From: Chionoecetes opilio
Lineage: Eukaryota > Arthropoda > Malacostraca > Decapoda > Majidae
Length of the DNA: 64,000 nucleotides
Direction: 5' to 3'
Assembly: GCA_016584305.1 (NCBI GenBank)
Contig: JACEEZ010010936.1
Coordinates: 120,857 to 184,856, forward strand
Positions within the stretch are counted from its first letter, which is position 1; every line of letters starts with the position of its first letter. The notes beneath the pieces were generated by a model that saw nothing but the letters and a program-made list of their open reading frames with translations, did no database searches and was not told where the DNA came from. Below, piece by piece: positions 33,440 to 44,657 of this stretch. Both the position numbers and the translations under genes were made by a program.

Positions 33440-33990
33440 AGATTTTCTACTGGTAGTAAAATCAGTAGTAAAATCTACCGATTTTCTTGGTAGCGGTGGT
33501 CTTTCTGTTGCTCTGTTCCCATGTTCTTTGGCGTATCGTACAAATTTTAGCTTGTATGCGATAGTACGTATTAGTAAATAGTTTTGAAGAATTCGCCATG
33601 TGTGAAAATTTCCAGGACTGAAAAGAGCCTGTGATATGTGTGTGACAGCCAGGTGATAAATGATACATCAACACTACGGTAGCAGATGATAGAAGGCGCT
33701 GTTGGCGGTGCCAACCCTGTTGGTGGCAGGGAAAGAAAGGGCTACAGAATGGCATAGAAGGAAGATATGTGTCAAGCTCGAGCTCAAACTTTACAGACGA
33801 CCTACAAAGTCATCCTAAGCAGAAGAGGTCACAAGAAGTAGAAGAAGCCAATCTGCCGAGCCTCCGAGGCAGAACGTAAATATTACATCGTGAAGACCGA
33901 TTAGTTGATTTGAATGTCTTATTGTATTTGAAATACTTGTAACAGGTAAGTACTGAGGTACTGAACACTGAGGAAGTACTCAAGTTGTGT
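33440..33990 (-). mobile_element. Reversed Tigger-like fragment with HTH relic
   Basis: On the minus strand it carries the AAGTACTGAGG block, the GCGCTGTTGGCGG block and the degraded HTH start MANSSKLFTNTYYRIQAK. This is the same layout as 20640-20960. The 115-bp GCAGGGAAAGAAAGGGCTAC repeat is inserted at 33727-33843. Termini were not identified. Confidence 0.6.
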
Positions 33991-34911
33991 GTTGTGCAGC
34001 GCAGCACCGTGCAGTGCAGGTAAGGGCAGAATTGCCTTGCTTTCGGATCGCCAGATCGTGTTGTAGGGATACGAATAGTGTTGTGCGGATAAAGTGGGTT
34101 GCTCAGATCCCCACCGTGTTGTACGAAAATTGCGTTGTACGAACCCGTGTTGTACGAGAATGCAGTGTACCATGATCTCTATTCTTAAACACCACTGGCA
34201 TCACCACAGCTCAGGATCAAAACCACCAACAACATAAAGACTATCAACTAAATTCCACTATCGTTATAAATATCATCAATTCATCTGAATCACTTCCATT
34301 ACCAAAGGCACCTCAACACCACCATCATCATCAACACTTTGCTTGAACTCCACCACATTACAAAGCTACATGACCACCTTCACTACCAATGTACAACATT
34401 GCAATTATCACCACCATTACCTCCATCTACATCTTAAGCCAGCACAATAACTACATTTAGAAATAGACTGGACGAGTACTTCAAAGTAAATGGGTTTTGA
34501 TATTGCCCCACAAGTAATCGTATAAACATCCCCCAGATTAAGTAGTGTTAGCGGTAGTTTTAGTTAGCATACTACATTCCTCTCATTCTTCACTATGAAA
34601 TTTCCTTGTTCCCATCCTCCTTAGGTTTGTGATATTCTTTTCCAACTGTTTTCTGATCTCTTACATGTAATTTGTAATTTGTTAGTCAGTAGTAGTTCAG
34701 CAGATGCCCTCGTTATAGACCAAAAGGTCTCCTGGTATCTGTTCTTCCTATGTATTCCTATGCAACAATCACCACTCACAGCCTCATGCTTAATACTTAC
34801 AATCACCAACACTTGCACTAAAACTAATCCCCACCATCATGATCTCCACCACCCACTAGAAACAAGAGGGTATTCTACACATGTTGGAAGACAGAAAACA
34901 TATGTGGTCAC
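33991..34911. other. Intronic sequence, no gene
   Basis: 34020-34170 has repeated TGTTGTACGA motifs, also seen at about 31330 (GCCGTGTTGTACGAAATCG), which suggests a decayed TIR element. 34200-34440 is rich in CACCA/CATCA simple sequence. Nothing coding. Confidence 0.4.
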
Positions 34912-35102
34912 CTCCAGCAGCTGAGTTCACCACAAATTGGGTGAAGAGGGCATCCAGCTCATCATACTGGACCAGTGCCTCATCATAGAGCGCCAGTAAC
35001 TTGAAGACATGGGCCAGTTCCTCCTGCAGCAGGAAGTACCAGCAGAAGGACCAAGACTTCTCTATGCGTCTCTCCCGCTCGGCCCTCATGCTCTCCTCAA
35101 AC
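34912..35102 (-). CDS. TRAPPC10: TRAPPC10 exon (second visible)
   Basis: Acceptor CGCCAG|GTTTG, donor TGGAG|GTGACC, 191 bp. The peptide starts FEESMRAERERRIEKSWSFC and contains FLLQEELAHVFKLLALYDEA and LVQYDELDALFTQFVVN. The QYDELDALF block is a hallmark of TRAPPC10. The first base completes Arg (AG|G) from the exon at 62053. The intron between the two is about 27 kb. Confidence 0.95.
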
Positions 35103-35860
35103 CTGGCGTGAATGACAACCATCACCATCATAAGACTACTTCAGGAACTGCTTTAGAATACATTAACCCACAAGTTATGTAAATTAAATATAAATTTATA
35201 AACTCTAAGCCATCTCAATAGATCTGACACAGATGAGTAGGGATCTACAATGTAAATAATATTAAATATAAATTTTACCTAAAAAAATTGAAGGAGAGGT
35301 AAATGACAAAAGGGTTTTCTTATGGAATACACTTTTTTTGTGTTTTTATCAAGGTTGCAACTTGTAAGTGCAGAAAGAAGCAGACATGAAAACAAATATA
35401 AATGTTTTAATAGAAATTCTAATTTCCATCCTACTGATATTATGTTTAGTATGAATATAGCAAATCTTACATTTGTGTCCATTTTCCACACTTATAATTA
35501 ATGTATCAACCAGTAAATGGTCGAGAAACAATAAGCTTTGGGATTCTATTAAACTATTTTACCTACTTAACATGTTACCTACACGCACACAAAAAAGCAA
35601 TAATTTGACAAATCCTACAATTCAATATTTTTTTATATATCTCCTGAGGGACTTACCAAGGGAAAAAAAAGAAGGAAAAAAGCCCGCTCGCTGCCAGACC
35701 CTTTAAAGATAAATAAGCAGGAGATTTCCAAAATGGGGGTAGATCAATTTAGTTTGGGAGATGTCTTGACACCTCTCTTGAAAATATTTAAGTCGTAGGA
35801 AAATGGAATAATATAAACAGGAAGAGAATTCCAGAGTTTACCAGTGAAAGGGATGAAAGA

Positions 35861-36197
35861 GTGAAGATACTACTAGTTAACTCTTGCATGGAGAGAGCAG
35901 TAAGGACATGGGTAGCAACTACATGGATGAAGTGGAGAGAGATAGCGAGACTGCTGATAAACACGAGTATTTCATTGAAAAACAGAGGAAGAGTATTTGA
36001 AGCATGTATAAAATCAGTATTGCTGTATGGTTCTGTGACATGGGATTTGAAAAAGAAGTTGGAGGATGTCTTGGTTGGTTGTGAATGGATAATGTTACTG
36101 TTAATGGTATATGACTGGGATCAAAGGAGATATGAAGTGTCCAGTGATGAGGTGGCAAGAAAATGTGGAATTAAGGTGCCGAGTACAGTGGTGAGAG
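35861..36197 (+). pseudogene. LINE ORF2 C-terminal fragment, left part
   Basis: VRTWVATTWMKWREIARLLI then ACIKSVLLYGSVTWDL and SSDEVARKCGIK resemble the post-RT region of an RTE-like or related LINE. It is cut at 36197 by a hAT-like element and resumes at 39194. The copy is 5'-truncated and starts in decayed sequence near 35.8 kb. Confidence 0.7.
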
Positions 36198-36892
36198 CAG
36201 GGCTTGGAAACGGTTTAAGGGAACGAAAACGAAAACCGAAACGAACGAAATTATACTCGGAACTAAAACGGAAACAAAAACGTTATCATATTTACTGTTC
36301 CTGAGCCAAAACGCTATTTTGAAATCCTTGTAACCGGTTAATAACATTATTTTTTCGTTCCATGCCATATTTGGTCACTAATCCATTTTCACTTCCAGAA
36401 GCCAAATGATTGAAGTAAATGCATCTGTATTACATACATACATTAAATAAGTCTACTGTATTTGCTCACTTGGCAATTGACGATGTGGTTTTGTTACAAA
36501 TAGTATCATATGCACCACTCTTCATTTCATTTGTGAAGAATAACTATTTTTTACCTTATATAATTATGAATTTATGTCTTCGTGATATGCATCACGTTCC
36601 CTTATTTTATTACACCTTCCAATCCTGCAATCGTTAAACTATTATACTGCAATTTGGTTTAAGAATATGCTTAGATTAACATCCAGTATTCAAAAAGGGA
36701 TTATATATCGTGAGTATGTGCTTAAATTTTTAACTGTGTTCATAGCCTAATGCTTGGTGTGCCGAATTTTGGTGTGAGTGTCCTAAGTTCAAGTCCTTGG
36801 AGTACCACATGTAGTCATTGACTTCATTGATTAGGTTTATTTAATTAGTGGGCTGGTGATATTACGGATTAATATAGTTGTACCATATACAC

Positions 36893-37724
36893 CAGGGATG
36901 TCAACAAGAAAAGAAAAAAAACTCTGAAATAAAATAATAGGGCGACCAACTCATCCGAGTGCAGTGAGCTGACCGACCGTAGCGAGGGAACCTCCCAGCT
37001 GGTGGTTCAGGTTCGATTTTTTGTAAATTTCATGCTCTGAGAGAGCTTCTGAGAGGTCCTTGGTTATATCTATAATAATTTCTGGTCTCAATTTTGTCTG
37101 TTTTTGTGTCCACAATTTGTGTATATGTATATATCTCTGGCCATACTATATTGAGTATATACCCTCTGGCCAATCTGGCTTGCCTCCTGCTGTGGCATCC
37201 CTGCATTGAACTCTCCAGGCCTGGAGCCTGCAAACTTGACACAGTGAGGGCAGTGTGCCAATCGATACCAGACCCCTGGATCACCAGAGCTATCTCACCT
37301 AGCTGTGGCTGCTGTAATCCACCCCCAACATACTGGCTGTGGGCTGCTGTATTCCACCCCCAACATAATGCCTCCTGAGCAAACTTGTAGCAGTGGAGTC
37401 AGGAGATATCGGCAGCCTAGTATTAACTTCCCGCTAGGCAGCCAAAATGTTTTTTATGGTCTGTGCCGGATCAGTGGCCAGGGACAGGTTTGGCTGTGGT
37501 GGATCAGTGGCCAGGGACAGGTTTGGCTGTGCTGGATCAGTGGCCAGGGACAGGTTTGGCTGTGCCTGATCAGTGGCCAGGGACAGGTTTGGCTGTGGGC
37601 TAGGACAACTGATGCCACCCCCCCAAAAAAATTAAACCCCGAATTCTACCCTATTCACAAATTCCCGTAGCTGGCAATAAAATACTCGGAAATCCGCGAA
37701 TCCGTGGGAAATTGACATCCCTGA
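36893..37724. mobile_element. Possible small hAT-like unit
   Basis: CAGGGATGTCAA at 36893 and its inverse TTGACATCCCTG at 37713-37724 bound the segment. The flanking 8-mers do not match well, so the unit is uncertain. The inside holds a 33-bp minisatellite. Confidence 0.4.
37468..37598. repeat. 33-bp minisatellite, four copies
   Basis: GGATCAGTGGCCAGGGACAG followed by GTTTGGCTGTG is repeated at 37468, 37500, 37533 and 37566. It is open in one frame (ISGQGQVWLC repeats), with no evidence of a gene. Confidence 0.9.
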
Positions 37725-37727
37725 TAC

Positions 37728-38780
37728 ACACAACCCTCGTTTTCCCGGACCTCCATTTCCCGGATATCGGATTTGCCGGACAAAATCCGAGGTCCGGGGA
37801 TATGTCAGAGTCCCGGACAAATGCCTGGTCCAGTCCGTAAAACGACAAAGTTGTCCGGCAGTCCGAGCGTCTCCTGTCACCCCTGGTCAGTGTCCGTGCC
37901 TCCTGCCAGATGGCAGCATGCTCAGCGGTCACATTGTTTACATTTGGGCACACGACACTCACAGTTCACCTGCACCGCCTCCGTCAGTCCCCTGACCCCC
38001 ACTGCCCTGGTGCAGGAACGTCTCTGAGACTATTGAACACTTTCTGCTGCCTCCCGCCAGGTGGCAGCATGCTCAGCGGTTGTATTGTTTACATTTGGGC
38101 ACACGACACTCACTGTTCACCTGCACCGCCTCTGTCAGTCCCCTGACCCCCACTGCTCCTGGTGCAGGAACATCTCTGAGACTATTGAACACTTTCTGCT
38201 GCATCCCGCCAGGTGGCAGCATGCTCAGCGGTCGTATTGTTTACATTTGGGCACACAACACTCACGGTTCACCTGCACCGCCTCCGTCAGTCCCCTGACC
38301 CCCACTGCCCCTGGTGCAGGAACGTCTCTGAGACTATTGAACACTTTATGCTGCAGTGTCCGTGCTTCCACTCTCACCGTGTAGTGTTACACACTCAACT
38401 CCTTGCCCTGAACGTCGCCACCTGTGACCTGCCCACCCTGCTGGCGGCGGCTGGCGTCCACCCCTCCCGGCAACACGCTGTCATCCGCCTCACCTGTGCC
38501 TTCCTGAGGAAGACAGGTCAACTACAGTGCCTGTGATAGCATCATAGGACATCACCAAGGCTCATAGTGTTCCCCAAGGGATAATCGCAGCCCTAAAAAT
38601 AACAACAAAGTGACATAAAAGTCCGCGGCGGGGTAGTTGATATTGGCGGTTGCCGGACAGTAAATACTTGAGTAGGATAAACGTCCGGGGGTTGGTAATG
38701 GCCTCGGACTGTTGCGATTCCCAGACTTTAGTGGTTCCCGGACCAGTGCCCTATTAGTCCGGGAAAACGAGGGTTGTGTG
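37728..38780 (+). mobile_element. CACACAACC-family Tigger-like element with 152-bp repeats
   Basis: TA-flanked; left CACACAACCCTCGTTTTCCC and the inverse right end. Three copies of the knuckle module start near 37900, 38052 and 38205; the last continues into the full 107-codon frame (38213-38536). It is inserted at the edge of the unit above. Confidence 0.85.
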
Positions 38781-39193
38781 TACGTATAATATTAATAAAT
38801 AATTAGTGATTCATGTCTATACGACGACTGAGATTGCATACTCCTACACTACGCTTCCTGTATTGTATATGTAAATGTGTTGCCTTATTTAAGTTGTATA
38901 ATAATATAGTTCTTACAACATCGAAGGGTTTGATATTGTTGGATACTATGCACCATGAAATGTATGGCTTTATTATCATCTATAAAAATGTAGTTATGTA
39001 TAGGCATTATTATTTATTAAGGCTAATAGCATATTCATTACATGGTTTGAGAATAACGTTCCAACCGGTTTTCATTTAGTTCTAACCGGTTCAGGAACGT
39101 TATGTTTGGAGGGGGAATGAAAAACGAAACGTTAATAATACTGTTTCTGATCGGAACGAACTGTTTGAGAAATTATTTAGTTTTCAAGCCCTA

Positions 39194-39430
39194 GGTGAGA
39201 GTAAGGCGATTGAGGTGGTTTGGGCACGTGAAGATGAGAGAAGGTGGTGAGGCATTGGGAGAACTGTTAGAGTGGAAGTTCCAGGTCGCCGTCCACTGGG
39301 CAGGCCATGGAAGACATGGAGGCAGTGTGTTGTCTGGTAACACTGGGCATTGAAGAAGTTGAGGTAACGGATAGATAGTTGAAAGCGTATTCATCGGCCG
39401 TCTAACTTCATAGAATATTATGGGGAAAAC
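39194..39430 (+). pseudogene. LINE ORF2 C-terminal fragment, right part
   Basis: It resumes with VRVRRLRWFGHVKMREGGEA, the RLRWFGHV block typical of LINE ORF2 C-termini, then decays. It joins 35861-36197 across the hAT-like insertion. Confidence 0.65.
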
Positions 39431-39537
39431 TGACATTAAACAGAAAGAAAAAGAAGAAGAAGCAGGGTAATGTACTAACAACACATCATAAAGGACATTG
39501 AGATGAGGTCCTGGAAGAAGCATGATGCTGAGACTTA

Positions 39538-40252
39538 CCGTAAATGGCGGCGTATAAGTCAACCAGGCGTATAAGTCGACCAGGCGTATAAGTCGACCAG
39601 GCGTATAAGTCGACCAGGCGTATAAGTCGACCAGGCGTATAAGTCGACCCCAAGATTATTAGCTCAAGATTACAGGTTAGGCCTATACTTGTCGTATAAG
39701 TCGACCCCATATATACGGTAAGCTACTGGTAGGCCAAAGCTTGAATGTGGATAGGCTACTGTACAGTATACGGTAACCTGTCTCACAAATACATAACACC
39801 ACACCACTTATATGAAGATATGAATCTTTACAATAGGTCCCTGCCTCTTGTTTTCACTTGAAAAACACCATAGTCCCCTGATAGTACGCTACATTCTGTA
39901 TATTATAGTAAAACACGGTAGTACCTATGACTGGACTGCACTGACCGGTGCCCTCCGAGGCTCCGCCATTTGCATTCTCCAGTGTTTACAATCATTGTAT
40001 CAGCTGTTGGAAACAGCTGTGGGTGAAACTGCAGTTAAACATCTCCAGTTGTCGCTTTTGCTCTGGAAGTGGTGCATATTGTAGTTGTCTGACTGGAATT
40101 ATGGTAAGTGGTGTACAGCGATTGGTAGTAGTGCTGATCCACTTCTTTATCATTCGGTGGTTAAAGTTCGCATTTTATCCTTGCCGTATAAGTCGACCAC
40201 TAGTTATGGAGATTTTTTCAGGCTTAGTCGACTTGTACGCCGCCATTTACGG
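39538..40252. mobile_element. TIR element (CCGTAAATGGCGGCGTATAAGTCGACC)
   Basis: Left CCGTAAATGGCGGCGTATAA and right inverse CGCCGCCATTTACGG, flanked by TA. GGCGTATAAGTCGACCA is repeated about six times at 39548-39650. The middle (39930-40080) has a piece similar to the 31.4 kb Tigger-like interior (TTTGCATTCTCCAGTG...CAGCTGTTGGAAACAGCTG). Confidence 0.8.
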
Positions 40253-40291
40253 TAACAAGTATGCAATACAACGCATTACTGCACCTTAGTA

Positions 40292-41835
40292 CAGGGAGGT
40301 CCCGTTATACGAGCATTCGATATACGAGAATCCGATGATACGAGATGTGTAAATTAGGGTCTATTTTCAATATACGAGATCGAAAATCCAATGTTACGAC
40401 ATTCAAACTGGGGTGAGTAAAATTACCAAGTTATTTACTAAAGTAAATTACAAGTTATTTACTAAAATTATAAACATTTACTGACTACTGTATATGATTT
40501 TACCTAAGGTTGTACGATAATCAATCTGAAAATAACGTGCAGACTGGCCAACGACTGCTCGAGACTGGTATTAGCAGAGGTAGGAAGTCCCCAGGCTCAC
40601 TTATTATTGTTTGGTATGCTATGAAATATCATTTCTCTAGGTGAATGTAGACATATGATTGCATTTGGATGGATGGATATTCATATATATGAGAAAAGAG
40701 ATGAAATACAAGCAAGGGACTCATCCACGTTTGGCAGCGCGGCCTTTGGCAGCAGCAGCAGCAGCATGAGCCGGCCCATGAAGCCCGTGAGGTGGATATC
40801 AACACCATTAGACCAAGGGAGATAGATGTCTTTGGTAATATTTAGTAGGGGAGCGAGAACCCCTTCAGGAATCCTATGATCCCTGGTGATATCCTATGGT
40901 GCTATCACAGGCATGGGAGCTGACTGTCTTCTTCAGGAAGGCACAGGTGAGGCAGATGACGGCGGGTTTTTACTCAAAAGTTTTGAGTGGCGGCTGGAGC
41001 CGCCAGCTCCTCCGCCACTGTAGGTTTGGGCAGGCTTAAACTTCTTATTACTCGTTATTATACAACTTAGTGATTATGGTGAGATGTTATATACACGTGT
41101 CATTATCTAAATCAATGTAGCACCGTGTGTCACCTTAAATAAGGGTGATTTAAAGATGTTATGATGAGGTGACTGCTGGGGCAGTGAGTGACGGAGAAAT
41201 TCTTGCCGCGGTCCCACCGCCCCATAACACAAATATTTACTATTTCAACCCACATACACACCTTCTAACACCAAAACACTAGCAACACAGGCTTTTTACT
41301 TATATATCTTACTATCTGATACATTAAAACTCCTTAAAACGCAAGCATTCCGAATAAAACGAGAATTAGTTTGGGATGACGGGGACAGAGGGCGGAGAGG
41401 CAGTCTGGCATGCCATTCTTGCCCGGAAATATGTCTCGCTGACTTGTGATTGGTCGAGAAGTTTTAAAAACAGTTTGTCATTGGCTGGTGACTGATGATG
41501 AGCTTGATGACATCATTTATGTTTTATGTTTAATTAATGTGCAGTTATGTTATTTTGTGTGCTATTTTCTCTTTCAGAATGGTTTTTCTACAGAATAGGT
41601 AGTACAGTGTGGGTAATATAGACGCTGTGTGTTTGTTGTGTTTGCTATAGTTTATTTTAGCTTGAAAAACATGTCTTTTTTTTTTCTTTTTCTTTTTTTT
41701 TAATTGATGGGAAACCAATCCAGTCCTGGAACCAAACCTATATTTTACCATTAGTTATGTGTTTCGTTATACGAGATTTCGCTTTACGAGTATGCCAGGT
41801 GGAACCTAACTGCTCGTATCTTCGGGACCTCCCTG
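40292..41835. mobile_element. Tigger-like element, CAGGGAGGTCCC family, copy 1
   Basis: Left CAGGGAGGTCCCGTTATACG, right GTATCTTCGGGACCTCCCTG, TA flanks. Its orientation is opposite to the copies at 43728 and 46057. At the right it shares its TA (41836-41837) with the next element's left end. No transposase seen. Confidence 0.85.
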
Positions 41836-41837
41836 TA

Positions 41838-41965
41838 CAGTACCCTCCCAAGTCTCACGCTATGTGAGTTTCGCGATCCGCGAGTTTCACGCCGAGTCCT
41901 AAATTCTTACCATCCCAACTTTCGCGCATTATCTCCCCGAGTTTCGCGCTGCTTCGTACACGTTT
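41838..41965 (+). mobile_element. Left end of a CAGTACCCTCCC Tigger-like element
   Basis: CAGTACCCTCCCAAGTCTCA then CGAGTTTC repeats and GCTTCGTACACG, the same order as the left end at 12402. It then runs into T-rich sequence and a LINE 3' tail. The matching right end may be the one at about 61800-61904. Confidence 0.75.
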
Positions 41966-41984
41966 TTTGTTTTTGTTTTTTGGT

Positions 41985-42434
41985 GTGTGTGTATTTACCT
42001 AGTTGTGTGTATGTTTATTTAGTTGTACCTAGTTGTATTTACCTAGTTGTAACATACAGGAAAAGAGCTATGCTCGTACTGTCCCATCTCCAAATCTACT
42101 ATTATCCAGCTTGCCTTTGAAGTCCTGAATACTTCTTGCATTAATCACTTTTGCATCAAGGTTGTTCCAGGCTTCTATGCTTCTATACGGGAAGCTGCAT
42201 ATTTTTTTGTCCCTCTTGCATGTTGTCCTTTTCAATTTCTTCTCATGACCTCTTGCACTTCTATCGTCCCACACAAACAGATCTTCTCTATCAATTTTTT
42301 CCAGACCATTGATGCTCTATACACTGCTATAAAATCTCCCCTTTATTTTCTTTTCTCAAGAGTTGGGAGTTTTAGTCTTGAAAGTCTTTCTTCATATGGT
42401 AAATCTCTCAGGCTTGGAGCCATTTTTGTGGCTG

Positions 42435-42478
<44 letters not shown>

Positions 42479-43553
42479 TTTTTTTTTTACATATGTGCAT
42501 AGCGCCTGTAGGCAGTGGTGGACCCAGGCCGATGGTAGGCTGGAGTCACTGGGTTGATGTGTCTCGCTGGGCAGCAGGATTCTTATAGTGACGCCTGTGA
42601 TTAGAGGCTCATGCCGCCCCGTGTCCTCCGATGCACTCGCAATCGAAGGTAGAGTTGATGGGCAGGGCATGTGGGTGTTCTTAGGCCACTCGACGGTTCA
42701 GAAAGGTTTTGGGTTTCTTCGGGGATCGAACTCGGGTCACCGAGAACGCCAGTCGGAGACGCTAACCACTCCGCTACCGCCTCCCCTGGTGGTGACCAAA
42801 TGTGTGACCAAATCACGGCTGCATATTCCAACCTTGGTCGAATCAAAGATGTTATCAATTTCTTAATCATCTCTTCATCCAGATATTTGAATGCCATTCT
42901 TATATTCCTCAGCAACTGATATGTATCTCCTGTGATCTTGTTTATATGCTTCTCAGGTGACAAATTATCCGTAATCCATACTCCCATATCTTTTTCAACC
43001 TTTGTTTTGATTATCCATTCATTTCCCATCGAATACTTTCCTCTCTGTCTCTTTTTGCTACTGCCCATTTCCATCACTTTACACTTTTTAGCATTAAACT
43101 CCATTTCCCATAGTTGACTCCATCTGAAAATCTTATCTAAATCCTTTTATAAATCCTCACAATCCTCTTTACTTTATACTTTTCTTAGTAATTTAGCATC
43201 ATCAGCAAATAAACTCATATAACTGTTCACTCCCTCTGTCATATCATTTACATAGACCAAGAACTTCACTGGGGCCAATACTGATCCTTGAGGAACTCCA
43301 CTCATCACACTGCACCATTCTGACTTCTGATCTTTTATTACTGTTCTCATCTCTCTGTTGCTCAAAAAGTCTTCCATCCACTTCAGCAAACCACCCTTCA
43401 ATCCTCCTACATGTTCTAGCTTCCAGAGCAGTCTCTTGTGAGGTACTTTGTCAAATGCCTTCTTTAGGTCCAAGTATATGCAATCGACCCACCCATCTCT
43501 TTCCTGTGTCACATCGATCACTCTCGAGTAAAAGCTTAATACATTTGTTGTAT
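41985..43553 (-). pseudogene. CR1/L2-like LINE ORF2, 3' part
   Basis: Minus-strand non-LTR reverse transcriptase. 43521-43174 holds DLKKAFDKVPH, MSGVPQGSVLAP and the catalytic FADDAKLL. After a break, 43104-42790 holds the thumb region (EFNAKKCKVME ... ITGDTYQLLRNIRMAFKYLD). A SINE interrupts. 42439 down to 42068 reads to the C-terminal SRFGDGTVRA. The ATTTACCTAGTTG repeats at 41985-42050 are its 3' tail, as at 59640. Several frame breaks make it a pseudogene. Its 5' part continues at 50206. Confidence 0.85.
42439..42788 (-). mobile_element. tRNA-derived SINE inside the LINE
   Basis: On the minus strand it starts GGGGAGGCGGTAGCGGAGTG with B box GAGTTCGATCCC and ends in a 39-base A run (T at 42439-42477) plus a short A-rich tail. 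The LINE sequence GTGGTGACCAAAT resumes right after it, with a short duplication visible at 42790. Confidence 0.85.
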
Positions 43554-43727
43554 AGTCCAGCAGCCAACTAGCTTAACCTGGAAGTGGAGTATATACAATG
43601 TTTTTGGGTTGATTTGGGTCACTGAGACCATAAATAATAAGAATCCGCTTGATGACACCCTGTCACCTTTAGGCATTTTTCTAATTTGCATAAAACCAAG
43701 ATGGCCGCCATTGTTCTACTGAATATA

Positions 43728-44489
43728 CAGGGAGGTCCCGAAGATACGAGCAGTTAGGTTCCACCTGGCATACTCGTAAAGCGAAATCTCGTATAACGAA
43801 ACACATAACTAATAGTAAAATATATGTTTGGTTCCAGGACCCCATCAATTAAAAAAGAAGAAGAAAAAAGACATGTTTTTCAAGCTAAAATAAACTATAG
43901 CAAACACAACAAACACACAGCGTCTATATTACCCACACTGTACTACCTATTCTGTAGAAAAAGCATTCTGAAAGAGAAAATAGCACACAAAATAACATAA
44001 CTGCACATTAATTAAACATAAAACATGCATAACAAGCATAAAAGACGTTGTACTGTATGGGACCCCGCGTGATACAAGAGAGGGTAGTGTAGCGGTCCCA
44101 AGGTTGGGGCCGCAAACCTGCTAATTACCCCTAAAGGTCAGGCCGCGCCATATGCTTAATTACCCTTCAGATCACGCCTTGCTAGGGGTGACCTGACTGC
44201 CGTCCCAAGGTTGGAGCTGCACACCTGGCTAATTACCCCTAAATGTCAGGCCGCGCCATATGCTTCAGGTCAGGGCTTGCTAGGGGTGACCTCACTGGGG
44301 TCAACCGAATCCCCCTTTGTCCAGCCCGGGAGTGGTAGGGCGCGCATTTTGAACTTGATAATTTTACTCACCCCAGTTTGAATGTCGTATCATTGGATTT
44401 TCGATCTCGTATATTGAAATAGACCCTAATTTACACATCTCGTATCATCAGATTCTCGTATACCGAATGCTCGTATAACGGGACCTCCC

Positions 44490-44491
<2 letters not shown>
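43728..44491. mobile_element. Tigger-like element, CAGGGAGGTCCC family, copy 2
   Basis: Left CAGGGAGGTCCCGAAGATAC, right CGTATAACGGGACCTCCCTG, TA flanks. 764 bp, no coding capacity. It contains a repeated GGTCCCAAGGTTGGGGCCGC-type block (two copies). It is inserted in the left TIR of the larger element. Confidence 0.88.
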
Positions 44492-44522
<31 letters not shown>

Positions 44523-44590
44523 CAGTAAAACCCTTATAACTCGGCACTGTATAACTCGGAATTTGATATAACTCGGCATGGTAAAGACTA

Positions 44591-44657
<67 letters not shown>

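Larger units (their letters stand above)
36198..39193. mobile_element. hAT-like element, 2996 bp, 8-bp target duplication
   Basis: GGTGAGAG flanks both sides (36190-36197 and 39194-39201). The termini are CAGGGCTTGGAAAC and the inverse of TAGGGCTTGAAAAC. Subterminal AACGAAAACG/CGTTCC motifs are dense. No transposase was seen. More than half the length consists of later insertions: a possible CAGGGATGTCAA-ended unit (36893-37724) and a Tigger-like element (37728-38780). The original element was about 1.1 kb. Confidence 0.85.

Noticed and set aside
42245..42557. ORFs with long Phe runs
   Set aside because: These are the SINE poly-A read as poly-T inside the LINE.
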